A stretch of 64,000 nt of DNA from Rhizobium leguminosarum (GTDB lineage Bacteria; Pseudomonadota; Alphaproteobacteria; Rhizobiales; Rhizobiaceae): NCBI RefSeq assembly GCF_001679785.1, contig NZ_CP016292.1, positions 124,001-188,000 of the forward strand, read 5' to 3'. The stretch's first letter is position 1. Each line of letters opens with the position of its first letter. The notes below the pieces were generated by a model. It was not told the DNA's origin. It worked only from the letters and a program-made list of their open reading frames with translations, and did no database searches. A program made the translations under genes and the position numbers. Shown here one piece after another: positions 9,001 through 17,215 of the stretch.

Positions 9001-11163
9001 CCAAGGCGCGCCGAGGCGTGCCGTGATGTCCGACGGACGCAGGTCGGCCGGTTGGACCGCCTGAAGGGCACGAACATTGCGCTCGTAGACCGGATCAAGT
9101 TCCTCTGCTGCCTGCGCGGCCGCCAGCTTGGTGCGGACCGATCCGGAGAGATAGGCATCGGCAGTCTTCCAGGAACCATCAGCCGGATCTTGAAACACCG
9201 TGTCACGGAGGTCATCGATGACTGCGGAGATTTCGCGATGGAGGAGCTCGGCGATATGATCGAGATCGACATGGCCGCGCTCGTTGAGTACGACCGCCAG
9301 CGCATCAGCCGCATTAGTGATGACAGGCGACATCGGCGGAGCGATCACACGGGTGGCGAAGATCGGACCCGGCTTCGCCGTGTCGGTCTCCAGATCATAG
9401 TCCTCGATCGATGCAACCAGCCAGCAATCGGGATCATCGCGGAAGGGCAACAAGTTCGGCTGACGATGGGTCTCCTTCACCTCGCCGGTCTCTGGATCCT
9501 CCTGGATCGAGACGGTTGTGTGGTTGATCGGACCGAAGTCGCGGACGAATGCCGACCAGGCGAGGCGGAGCCGCACCTGCAGGTCGCGCCACGGCCGGTC
9601 CGTCTCCTGGGCCTTCAGTATCTCACGGACGGCATCGCGGATCGGGACCAGTTTCGAGATGATCCGAACATGCTTTTCAGAGATCCCGTCACCGGGGCGG
9701 CCCTTCCGGACGGTCACCGCTACCGCCGTGCCGTCGAGCATCTGCATCAGCCCCTTCGCCCGGTCAACGAAGAAGCTGCCTTCGCGGACCGGGCTATCCT
9801 TCGGCCTGAGGTCGACGATCTCGGCGAGCTCATCTTCCAGATCGATATCAATCGGGGTCGGCTCGCCGTCATAGACGTCGGCCGGAAGAAGTTCGATGGC
9901 GGCGTCGAGGATGGTGTCGAGATCGGCTCCGTCGCGGGCGACGCAGGTGTACGTCTCGCCAAACGGCCCAGAGGTGAGGGCATGGGTGCCGAGCACGAAG
10001 TCGGGATGGCGTGCAAACCAGCGGTTCACGCGGATCGCACCCTCATCGTCGACAGCAGGCCGCACCTCATCAACATCAAGCCAGATCTGATCGCCTTCCG
10101 GTTCTCCTGCCTTGCGCTTGCGGAAGAAGAGGATGTCAACGACGACATCGGTGCCGGCGTCGCGCCGAAAGCTGCCTTCTGGCAGGCGGATCGCCGCGAT
10201 CAGGTCGGCGGTTTTGGCGATATGCTCGCGTGCGGTCGTAGCGGCCTTGTCCAACGTGCCATGCGAGGTGACGAAGGCGGCCAGTGCGCCCGGCTTCAAC
10301 AAGTCGATCGAGCGCGCAATGAAATAATCGTGGAGCCGCAAGCCAAGCGACCGGTAGGCCCGGTCGGAGCGGACGGTGCGATCGGAAAAGGGCGGATTGC
10401 CGATGGCGAGATCGTAGATCGGCGCCAGATCCGTGCGGGCGAAGTCGCCTTCAATGATGCGAGACCGCGGCTGAAGAAGGCGCACGATGCGCGCCGTGAC
10501 CGGATCGAGCTCGATCCCGGTGACATAGGCGGTGTCGCGGTACTCTGGTGGGATGAGGGCAGGGAAGAGCCCTGTCCCGATACCGGGCTCAAGCACCCGG
10601 CCCCCGCGCCAGCCGAGACGCTGGATCCCAGCCCAGATCGCCCGGACGATCAGTTCCGGCGTGAAATGGGCATATTGGGTGCAGCGGGCAAGCGAGGCAT
10701 AATCAGCCTCCGACACGGCGGTTTCGAGCGAAGAACCGAGCGCGTCCCAGCCATCACGAAAATCGACCTCGCCCGGCCGGCGGAACATGCCATTGGCAAG
10801 CTCGCCAGCACCGAAGCCAGTGAAGCGGACCATCTGTGCCTGCTCCTTGGCGGTCGCCGGCCGCTCCTGCTTCACTATGCCCTCCGTGACCAGGATTGCC
10901 GCCACGTTGACGCGAGCACGATCCTTCCATGAGGCACCGAGACCGCGGTCGCCGTCCAGATAGAAATTCTGGCGCTGACTGTTCGGGCACGCCGCCGAAG
11001 TCACAACTGGCAAAGCCGGGGCGGGCGCCGGCGGAGTGGGATCGGGATCGTCGTCATTGGCCGCCACTGTGTCGAAGCCGCCAAATGCGGTGACACCTAG
11101 CGCAAGGCCTGAAGAGAGCGCAGAGCTACCGAACATGTCGAGAGTGAAAGGATCGTTGCTCAT
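6073..11163 (-). CDS. Giant N6-adenine methylase / SNF2-type helicase fusion (1696 aa)
   Basis: Start chosen at the ATG at 11163 (MSNDPFTLDMF), preceded by AAGGA; an ATG 30 bp upstream has no ribosome site. Residues about 185-330 carry a class-I methyltransferase: SAM motif VLEPGIGTGLF (near 190) and catalytic NPPF (near 260). A superfamily-2 helicase follows: Walker A AVGAGKTMT (near 890), DEAQEF box (near 1050), and C-terminal motifs GSSETMGTGVNAQ and QREGRIVRQGN (near 1380-1405), then a coiled coil (about 1500-1560). The methylase-plus-helicase layout is shared with phage P1 DarB-type antirestriction proteins and plasmid methylase/helicases. The frame is intact, and a decayed second copy of the C-terminal part lies at 50.7-51.7 kb. 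Confidence 0.85.
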   Translation of the reverse strand: MSNDPFTLDMFGSSALSSGLALGVTAFGGFDTVAANDDDPDPTPPAPAPALPVVTSAACPNSQRQNFYLDGDRGLGASWKDRARVNVAAILVTEGIVKQERPATAKEQAQMVRFTGFGAGELANGMFRRPGEVDFRDGWDALGSSLETAVSEADYASLARCTQYAHFTPELIVRAIWAGIQRLGWRGGRVLEPGIGTGLFPALIPPEYRDTAYVTGIELDPVTARIVRLLQPRSRIIEGDFARTDLAPIYDLAIGNPPFSDRTVRSDRAYRSLGLRLHDYFIARSIDLLKPGALAAFVTSHGTLDKAATTAREHIAKTADLIAAIRLPEGSFRRDAGTDVVVDILFFRKRKAGEPEGDQIWLDVDEVRPAVDDEGAIRVNRWFARHPDFVLGTHALTSGPFGETYTCVARDGADLDTILDAAIELLPADVYDGEPTPIDIDLEDELAEIVDLRPKDSPVREGSFFVDRAKGLMQMLDGTAVAVTVRKGRPGDGISEKHVRIISKLVPIRDAVREILKAQETDRPWRDLQVRLRLAWSAFVRDFGPINHTTVSIQEDPETGEVKETHRQPNLLPFRDDPDCWLVASIEDYDLETDTAKPGPIFATRVIAPPMSPVITNAADALAVVLNERGHVDLDHIAELLHREISAVIDDLRDTVFQDPADGSWKTADAYLSGSVRTKLAAAQAAEELDPVYERNVRALQAVQPADLRPSDITARLGAPWIPAADVVAFVKERMESDIRIHHMPELGSWTVEARQLGYSAAGTSEWGTGRRHAGELLADALNSRVPQIFDVFKDVDGERRVLNVVDTEAARDKLQKIKQAFQDWVWTDPDRTDRLARDYNDRFSNIAPRKFDGSHLKLPGASGAFVLYGHQKRGIWRIIADGSTYLAHAVGAGKTMTMAAAIMEQRRLGLIAKAMLVVPGHCLAQAAREFLALYPNARILVADETNFTKDKRARFLSRAATATWDAIIITHSAFRFIAVPSAFEQEMIQDELQLYEDLLTKVDSEDRVSRKRLERLKEGMKERLEGLATRKDDLLTISEIGVDQIVVDEAQEFRKLSFATNMSTLKGIDPNGSQRAWDLYVKSRYIETKNPGRALVLASGTPITNTLGEMFSIQRLLGHAALFERGLHEFDAWASCFGDTTTELEIQPSGKYKPVSRFASFVNVPELIAMFRSFADVVMPDDLRQYVRVPDISTGRRQILTAKPTALFKTYQQTLGSRIKMIEQREGPAKPGDDILLSVITDGRHAAIDLRFVMPAAGNEDDNKLNLLVRNAHRIWKETGDAVYRRPDGKDFELPGAAQMIFSDLGTMNVEKTRGFSAYRFIRDELIRLGVPAAEIAFMQDYKKTEAKQRLFGDVRAGKVRFLIGSSETMGTGVNAQLRLKALHHLDVPWLPSQIEQREGRIVRQGNQHDEVDIFAYATEGSLDASMWQNNERKARFIAAALSGDTSIRRLEDVGEGAANQFAMAKAIASGDERLMQKAGLEADIARLERLRAAHEDDQYAVRRQMRDAEREIEISTRRIGEVGQDLERLQPTSGDAFTMTVLGESHTERKEAGRSLMKEILTLLQLQHEGEVHLATIGGFDLVYEGERFGRGDGYRYKTLIQRSGADYEIELAITVTPLGAISRLEHGLDGFEEEQRRYRQRLDDAERRLTSYRTRTGGTFQFADELSEKRRLLRGIEDELAAAAVDDGAQEAA

Positions 11164-11253
11164 CGGGAGTTTTCCTTTTCGGATGCGCGCCATCGCTCGC
11201 CCGCCGCAATAGCGGGCTGGAAGCGCCTGATGGATTGAAGGGATTGATGACGC

Positions 11254-11855
11254 CTAGGCCGCGATGTCAGGCAGATGCCGCATATGAACGGGCAGTTTGG
11301 CGGCGATCTCATCATCGGTAAGGTCGTCCAGCAGCTTCAGAAGCGTGCCATTGGTGCCGCTCCACAGCATGACCATGCGCTGCCCCTGCATCACCGGTGG
11401 AAACCGATCGCCGGCATAGCCGCGATAGGCATTCGCAGTGCTGCTCCAGATATGTTCTAGTAGCTCTTCACGGGACATGGCGCGAACCGGCTGGGTTTCG
11501 CGCTCGAAGATCGTCGCCCGCATCGTCTCGACCGAAGTGGGATCGGACAGGTCGCAATAGCCGTGGAAGTACCGAGGCTTTCCGTCGATCCGCAGCGCAA
11601 GGAAGATGCTGGTGGTCGAGCCCGTTAGGAATTCGCGCAACGCGAAGATCGGCCCGCACATCCACAATGGCGGCAGGATATTGAGCATGTAATCGTAGAG
11701 TGCCTCATCAATTTCGAACCTTTCTCCGCTGTAAAGCGGAGCAGCATCGCTCTGCCACCGGTCGGGGCGCTGACTATGGCGATCGAAAAGCCGGAACATT
11801 TGCGGGCGCGTTGCGACGCCCTCGAAAATCTTGCGGATGGGGCAGGGGTGTTCAT
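11254..11855 (-). pseudogene. DUF1419-like protein, frameshifted near its start
   Basis: The long frame 11254-11799 (MFRLFDRHSQRPDRWQSD...) looks like a DUF1419 protein, a plasmid-associated family of unknown function. Its natural start seems to be the ATG at 11855, which has a good GAAGGAG ribosome site and reads MNTPAP. The rest, IRKIFEGVATRPQ, continues only if one base is restored in the run of four G (plus strand 11839-11842). As sequenced, translation from 11855 runs out of frame; initiation at 11799 would give a shortened 181-aa product. Either a real -1 mutation or a homopolymer error. It lies upstream of and in the same direction as the methylase/helicase gene. Confidence 0.7.
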
Positions 11856-11971
11856 CTCTGGCTCCTTCAGGTTTCGGGACCTGGCGATGGCCACTCCATC
11901 ACCTCTGTTTTAGTCCCTCATGACACCTTCCGGGCCGCCGGCATCCCGATCGGCCGCGTCAAGGGCCGGCT

Positions 11972-12940
11972 TTAGCCGGGCGAAGCCTCCCTTGATGCGG
12001 TCGGCGGCGATGCGGCACGCCTCTCTCTTCCTTCGCTCTTCAATTTCTCTCTCCTTCTCTCCTGCAGGACTTCATTCCAATCCTCCGCCGGCGGCCGGAG
12101 ACGGACCGAAGGGCGATCGACCTGTGCGGCCAGTGCCTGAAGACGACGTGCGAACGCATCGCCTTGGCTATTGGCATCGGTGGCACAGACGAGGTGAGTG
12201 CCAGGGCAAGCGAGAAGGTCGACCAGCGCCGCTTCGGTTCTGGGCGACCATCCGCCACCGGTACTGAGGTATAGACTTCCGTCCTGCAGATCTTCGATCG
12301 TGGCGAGGCTCATCGCGTCGATGGCAGCCTCCGTCACGCAGAGACGGAGAGCGTCAGGCGCACCCAGGCGAAACAGAACTTTGCTGCCACCCGTCGAAAA
12401 GCCGCGCCAGTCAGGTCCGCGCTCTTCCCATCCAACCACCAATCCGGCGCCATCGCTATGGGCGGCCCACATGCTGCCGAATGGACCTTCTCGAACGATC
12501 CCTTGATTGATGGCCGAGCGCAGGATGGAGATCGGGATCGCACGCGACCAGCAGAGATACCTCCAGACGCCGGCTCCAGTAGCTGGAAGACCGCGACCTT
12601 GCCATCGTGTCAGAATATCCGCAGGCTCGACCTTGGACGGCGGCTTCTTCCAGATGACGGGTGCAGCTGTGAAGCCGATGAGATCGCCAACACGGTCGAC
12701 AGCCTCTGAAAATCCTAAATGCTGAAGCAAGCAAGTAAGAGCGAAAACGTCGCCTTTGTCGTCGCTCAAGGGATCAAACCAGCCGCGACCTTCGTGGGTG
12801 ACGATGATGATTTCCGCTCCGCGACGAAACTTCACCGCCCGGCGCGTGCTTTCCTTCACATCGACCGCGAACCCAGCCTGTTCGAGGACGGCAGCACAAC
12901 TCACCGCCTCGCGTAGTTTCTCGATTTCTTCTCTTTTCAT
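11972..12940 (-). CDS. DUF3991/Toprim-domain protein (322 aa), primase-like
   Basis: The N-terminal half (about 1-130) resembles the DUF3991 region found in plasmid Toprim proteins (SAAVLEQAGFAVD; RRGAEIIIVTHEGRGWFDPL). The C-terminal half carries a Toprim fold: acidic motif LCVTEAAIDAMSL (about 215-227) and CATDANSQGDAFARRL (about 270-285), equal to the E and DxD metal-binding motifs. Such proteins are thought to act in plasmid or mobile-element DNA replication or priming. There is no zinc-finger primase N-terminus. It belongs to the minus-strand backbone block. Confidence 0.75.
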   Translation of the reverse strand: MKREEIEKLREAVSCAAVLEQAGFAVDVKESTRRAVKFRRGAEIIIVTHEGRGWFDPLSDDKGDVFALTCLLQHLGFSEAVDRVGDLIGFTAAPVIWKKPPSKVEPADILTRWQGRGLPATGAGVWRYLCWSRAIPISILRSAINQGIVREGPFGSMWAAHSDGAGLVVGWEERGPDWRGFSTGGSKVLFRLGAPDALRLCVTEAAIDAMSLATIEDLQDGSLYLSTGGGWSPRTEAALVDLLACPGTHLVCATDANSQGDAFARRLQALAAQVDRPSVRLRPPAEDWNEVLQERRREKLKSEGRERRAASPPTASREASPG

Positions 12941-13130
12941 GATTTTTCCGATCGCCTGCGATCGTTCCTCAATTTAACTCCCCGCATGATCGGCGGGACA
13001 TCTTCCAGCCGCCGCGAAGAGCAGAGGGGGCAAGGGCGCGGGAAGCAAGGTGCAAGGTTGCACCGCCCGCGGCGAAGCTTCCCTTGCCGCCGATAGGTCG
13101 CCAGCGGCACTCGGAACGGCAATTGCCGGC

Positions 13131-13307
13131 TCAGTGAGCCGGCCACGGATGAAATTCATGGATGACCGAAAGGTCATCATCGGCGTCGATCTCGTCAGAG
13201 GGCAGGACGCCATACTCCCCGTCGACTTCGAAGACGGTGACGGGGACCATCAGGTCGCGGGAGAGCTGGAAGGCGTGGGACTGTGCGAGAGAAAGATCGT
13301 GCGACAT
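13131..13307 (-). CDS. Small conserved hypothetical protein (58 aa)
   Basis: Start placed at the ATG at 13307 (MSHDLSLAQSHAFQLSRDLM), because the upstream part of the frame is low-complexity. A compact acidic protein with a strand-rich middle (VPVTVFEVDGEYGVLPSDEI). No known domain. It precedes the Toprim gene in the same direction. Confidence 0.55.
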   Translation of the reverse strand: MSHDLSLAQSHAFQLSRDLMVPVTVFEVDGEYGVLPSDEIDADDDLSVIHEFHPWPAH

Positions 13308-13683
13308 GTGAGAGGCTCCATTTGGGAGCGGGCCAATTCCCGCTCGATGGCTCCTCAAAAGGCCCTGGGACGGGCGCGATCACCGCGAGGGAGCAGCCCG
13401 AGTGGCCGCAGCTTGCTAGCGGACCCCTTGCGGGTTGATCGTGGAAGATCCGGATCTGGGCCAGGACGCCATCGCAAGAGAGCGGGTTTGGCGTGCTTCC
13501 GAATGGTGCCGCCCAGCCACAGCCGAATTCGAATGGAGTTGGACACTCAGCCGCGTACAAGCCAGACATTCGGGACATTTGCGGATGTCCTTCACAGACG
13601 AAAGGGAGAGGCGTGTATGCACACGCATGTGTTTGCAAACCGCTCGACGATAAGCCATGTCATGGAGGAGGTGAGGGCGAACA
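13308..13683. other. Intergenic stretch before the GIY-YIG gene
   Basis: Overlapping Arg/Pro-rich frames on both strands without domains. The region joins leftward backbone genes and rightward accessory genes, so divergent promoters are expected, but no clear -35/-10 pair was identified. Confidence 0.35.
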
Positions 13684-14512
13684 ATGCTGGCATTCGGAAA
13701 CATGTTGGACCTGGCGGGAATTGAACGAAGCACGGTCGGCTGCTTCGACATCAGGACAACCGGCATGCCGGGTTCCCGACACCCTATGCTTTATGGCGTG
13801 ACCATCGCGAACGCTTCGAGGCATACCAGGCGACCCAATCCTTCGCCAGTGAGCCGAAACTGCGCGCGACCTACTGGGCCTCTTTCGTCGGCGTTCCCGA
13901 GCGGGAAACGTTGTTCGTTGGGCTATACGCAGCCCGGCTTCTCGGCCCATTGCCGGCCGATCGCCAGCACCCGATCACCGGCGGCATAGAGCCCGCCGGA
14001 AGCTGCAACGTTTACGAAGTTGATCGCCTGCCTTCGCTTTCCGAATACGCCGGCCGGCTCTGGATCGACTGGGGCGATAGCTATAGGTCCTGGATCCAGC
14101 GCGGTGACGGTAAGGCGAAGCGCCTAATCGAACTGCGGCGAACTCTAGGCGATCCTCCATTCCCCGGCTTTGCGGCCTTTATCGCCAATCTCTCCGATAT
14201 CGAGAGCCTTCCCGCGACCTGGCAGGCACCTCTGTCTGCGACGAGCGGCATCTATCTTCTGACCTGCCCGAGAACGCGCGAGCAATATGTCGGCATGGCG
14301 TCGGGTGTCGACGGCTTCATCGGCAGGTGGCGCGAATACTTTGCAACGGGCCACGGCGGTAATGTCGGGCTTAAGAGTCGCGACCCCAGCGACTACCAGC
14401 TATCGATCCTTAAACGGTCGGCTCGACCGCGACGACCGCGGACCTCGGGGAGCTCGAACGACGCTGGAAGGACAAGCTGCAGAGCCGGGAAATGGGCCTT
14501 AACAGGAACTGA
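13684..14512 (+). pseudogene. GIY-YIG nuclease-family protein, two apparent -1 frameshifts
   Basis: Starts MLAFGNMLDLAGIERSTV at 13684 after a GGAGGAGGTG-type ribosome site. Restoring one base near 13732 gives LRHQDNRHAGFPTPYALWRD...ETLFVGLYAA in continuous frame. Restoring one base near 14412 gives ILETVGSTATTADLGELERR and ends MGLNRN at 14512, for a total of about 276 aa. The GIY-YIG core is the segment SGIYLLTCP...EQYVGM (about 180-200) with following Arg/Tyr residues (GRWREYFATGHGG). GIY-YIG proteins cut DNA in repair, homing, restriction or defence. As sequenced the gene is dead, but its conservation is high, so the shifts are recent or artefactual. Confidence 0.75.
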
Positions 14513-14513
14513 C

Positions 14514-15161
14514 ATGACAAAAGCAGATCAGATACGCTCATTAGCGGCGGATGGCCTGAAGGCGGCGGACATCGCTGCTCGATTGGGGATCCGCTATCAG
14601 CATGCCTACAATGTCATCAATGCCGGTCCGCGTCGGACGTTGGAAGCGGCGACCAAGCCGTCCCCCATCGGTCGACCGGAAACGCGCCCACAAAGCAAAC
14701 CCGCGCTCACGACCGACATCCTGATCAGCGGCGGCTTTACACGGGTCGGACGCTGGATCATCTCGGGGGACAGCCTTGCTGTCGAAACGCCTGCGCCGAA
14801 GTCCAAGGGTGTCTATGCCTTCGTAAAAGCCGGCGTCGCGCTCTATGTCGGCGTCGCAACAAAAGGGCTCGCGGGCAGGCTCTATTCATATGGGCGCCCG
14901 GGGATCTCGCAGCGAACCAACCAGCGCCTCGAAGCCATCATCATGGCAGAGCTGTCAGGCCCTGAGGCCATTGAGATCTTCATAGCCATGCCTCCAGATC
15001 TCGAATGGAATGGCCTGCCGGTCAACGGAAGTGCGGGCCTTGAACTCGGATTGATCGAGAAATACTCGCTTCCGTGGAATATCCGCGGCGCCACTGCGCT
15101 CGAAGCCATAGCCGGCCCGAGTCAACCGGCGTTAGGCCGAGATCCGGGACAAAAAATGTAG
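14514..15161 (+). CDS. HTH plus GIY-YIG nuclease-like protein (215 aa)
   Basis: The ATG at 14514 follows the stop of the upstream GIY-YIG gene by one base, so translation is probably coupled. Residues 1-35 form a helix-turn-helix (IRSLAADGLKAADIAARLGI). Residues about 95-180 carry a GIY-YIG-like nuclease domain, with KGVYAFVKAGVALYVGVATK in place of the usual GIY...YIG pair, followed by LAGRLYSYGRPG. The catalytic Glu may be within ELGLIEKYSL. DNA-binding plus nuclease modules fit a mobile-element or defence role. The longer open frame starting at 13911 is a frameshift artefact of its neighbour. Confidence 0.7.
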   Translation: MTKADQIRSLAADGLKAADIAARLGIRYQHAYNVINAGPRRTLEAATKPSPIGRPETRPQSKPALTTDILISGGFTRVGRWIISGDSLAVETPAPKSKGVYAFVKAGVALYVGVATKGLAGRLYSYGRPGISQRTNQRLEAIIMAELSGPEAIEIFIAMPPDLEWNGLPVNGSAGLELGLIEKYSLPWNIRGATALEAIAGPSQPALGRDPGQKM

Positions 15162-15641
15162 AACATCGGAGAAATCAGCATAGCGACGGCCGCTCGGCCG
15201 GGATTTCGGGAATTCTCGACACGGCACTGCCGGAAGTAGCGCAGCCGCAGGAGGCTTAGCATAGCGCCGGTCAGCGGAAGCCGGGACCGACTGCGCCCGG
15301 CGGGGGCGTTCCGCTTCAGGCTGCTGCCTGGTCGTCCGAGACATATTCCCTCAAGCCGTCGAAGACTCCCAGTCTTTTTGGCGGAGCCTCCTTGACGCAT
15401 CGTTGGGGCGGATCGGGGCCAGTCGATGACCATCGCTTCGATAAGAGGGCCGAGGCCGTCTCCTTCTTAATCGATCTCGTCAAACAAAAAAGCCTACGCG
15501 GTTGGGCGTGGCCACGGGCGCATAGACACAAGGTTGTGCGTTCTAGCTCAGATCGAAGCAACGCAGGATTGACCAATGCACTGGCTACAGGCGCTATTGC
15601 GCAACTCCTTGAAGCTGGGTTGATTCGCCCCGGAGAGATCC
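15162..15641. other. 480-bp stretch without a firm gene
   Basis: A minus-strand frame ends in KRLGVFDGLREYVSDDQAAA (stop near 15316), which recalls the tail of small antitoxins, but its upstream part is unconvincing. A plus-strand frame here is also unconvincing. No repeat or RNA gene was recognised. Confidence 0.35.
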
Positions 15642-16451
15642 ATGGCCGTCGTCGATGCTCGAATTCTTATTCTCTGCAAGACCTACCCGTCGCCGAGCGG
15701 AAAGTATGCGGAGACGACGTGTGTTGCTGGGATGGACGAGAGTGGCAAGCTGGTCCGCCTCTTCCCGGTTCCTTTTCGTCTTATTGCCACGGGTCAACAG
15801 TTTAAGAAGTGGCAGTGGATCCGTGCGAAGGTTGAAAAAGCGCGCAAAGATCATCGGCAGGAAAGCTTGACCATCAAGGTCGACACGATCGAAGGCGAAG
15901 CCGTCGTTCAGCCGGGCAAGGATTGGGCCGAACGAAGACACCTGATCTCGCCCATCCATGTCTACGATCATTTCGATAAGATAGATGCCGAGCAGCGGGC
16001 CAGCGGTATGTCGCTCGCCATGTTGAAGCCGGCGCGGATCCTTGGTCTGGATATCGAGCCAGTCTCGAATCCCGAATGGACCGAAGAGGAACTGGCGAAG
16101 CTAGTGCAAGAGCAAAAGCAGGGCGGTCTCTTCGATGATGAAGACAAGCCATCGATCAGGACCCTGCAGAAGCTTCCCTTCGACTTTTACTACCGCTACC
16201 AGTGCGGCGAAGGTCCAGGCGCGAAAATGTTCAGGCACAAGCTTGTGGACTGGGAGGTGGGTGCTCTCTATTTGAACTGTCATCGCTCCCATGGAGCCGA
16301 CTGGGAAAAATACTTCCGGGACCAACTCGAAAATAAGATTCCAGCGAAGGACCTGATGTTTCTCATGGGCAACCAGCACCGGTTTCAGGACCAGTGGTTG
16401 ATCATCAGCCTCATCTATCCGCCACATCTTGCCCAGGGGCTGCTGCTATAG
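15642..16451 (+). CDS. Conserved hypothetical protein (269 aa)
   Basis: MAVVDARILILCKTYPSPSGK begins a soluble protein with a strand-rich N-terminal domain (ETTCVAGMDESGKLVRLFPVPFRL) and an acidic middle (WTEEELAKLVQEQKQGGLFDDED). A Cys/His-containing segment (YRYQCGEGPGAKMF, LNCHRSHGADWEKYF) lies near residues 185-225. GGAGAG precedes the ATG. I do not recognise the family. Its 3' end faces a DUF488 gene 9 bp away on the other strand. The arrangement with DUF488, HEPN and GIY-YIG genes suggests a nucleic-acid or defence context. Confidence 0.65.
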   Translation: MAVVDARILILCKTYPSPSGKYAETTCVAGMDESGKLVRLFPVPFRLIATGQQFKKWQWIRAKVEKARKDHRQESLTIKVDTIEGEAVVQPGKDWAERRHLISPIHVYDHFDKIDAEQRASGMSLAMLKPARILGLDIEPVSNPEWTEEELAKLVQEQKQGGLFDDEDKPSIRTLQKLPFDFYYRYQCGEGPGAKMFRHKLVDWEVGALYLNCHRSHGADWEKYFRDQLENKIPAKDLMFLMGNQHRFQDQWLIISLIYPPHLAQGLLL

Positions 16452-16459
16452 CTAAAGAG

Positions 16460-16948
16460 CTACGACCGCTTCGGAAGCCGGTCCTGGTTTCGGATGTACC
16501 GTGCAGGATCGTCGCCGAAGAGATGCGTCATCTCGTATCCGAAAGCGCCCATGCGTTCGCCGACTATGAATCGGTGGCAGGTTTTCGGATCGCGTTCGAA
16601 GCAGAGGAGGCAGACCGCCTGCTCCTCGGAGGCGGTCGCGAGCTCTTCAATTGCCGCGGCTACTTCGGGAAGGTCAACATGCCCGGAATAGATCGAGCGG
16701 AACCGATCGTAGTCGCCCGCCTTCGCCGCTTCACGGCCTTCTTTCGGATCGCCAAGCTGCTGCATCGCGAGATACTTGATGCCGGCTTTTTCAAGATGCT
16801 CCCGCAAAGCGTTCTTGGAGAATCCCTTCTTGCGTGACAGGGGAACTGCCCGGACATCTGCTACCGCTTCGATTCCGACGGCGGTCAGCGTCTTCACGAA
16901 ACGCTCGATGTCGGTGCCCTCGTAGCCGATGGTGTAGACTGTCTTCAT
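16460..16948 (-). CDS. DUF488-family protein (162 aa)
   Basis: Typical DUF488 opening MKTVYTIGYEGTDIERFVKTL, then VADVRAVPLSRKKGFSKNAL and the Cys-rich C-terminal signature VCLLCFERDPKTCHRFIVG. Length is normal for the family. Biochemical function is unknown; members occur in accessory islands and near restriction or defence genes. AAGGAG sits 6 bp upstream of the ATG. Convergent with the 15642-16451 gene. Confidence 0.85.
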   Translation of the reverse strand: MKTVYTIGYEGTDIERFVKTLTAVGIEAVADVRAVPLSRKKGFSKNALREHLEKAGIKYLAMQQLGDPKEGREAAKAGDYDRFRSIYSGHVDLPEVAAAIEELATASEEQAVCLLCFERDPKTCHRFIVGERMGAFGYEMTHLFGDDPARYIRNQDRLPKRS

Positions 16949-17215
16949 GCGATGCTCCTTCTTCGCTCGTGATAGCGAGCGTCGCTGGCCTGACGCTTGC
17001 CTAGCGCGAACGCGCCTCGATACTGCATCGGGGAGGGGGCCGCCAGAGGGAAACGCCGATTTCCGCGAGGGCGGGTAACCTGGCCGCCGCTATTGACTTG
17101 CAATGCCGAAGACCTTCTAGCCCGAGTTTCTGTGGACGGCCCGCATCGCGCGTTTGCAGGAATCTTGGCCAGCCTTGTACCTTCCCGGTCGCTAAACGTT
17201 ACAGGAGAGATGGAG

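Noticed and set aside
8845..10932. 695-codon plus-strand open frame opposite the methylase/helicase gene
   Set aside because: It is an exact antisense shadow of a gene with clear domains; its translation is Arg/Asp-rich with no motif and no ribosome site.
13911..15161. Single 416-codon protein
   Set aside because: It is an artificial fusion of the out-of-frame end of one GIY-YIG gene with the next gene; the real boundary is TGA at 14510-14512 and ATG at 14514.
15316..15576. Antitoxin-like gene ending KRLGVFDGLREYVSDDQAAA
   Set aside because: Only the tail looks protein-like; upstream residues do not resemble any antitoxin and there is no toxin partner.
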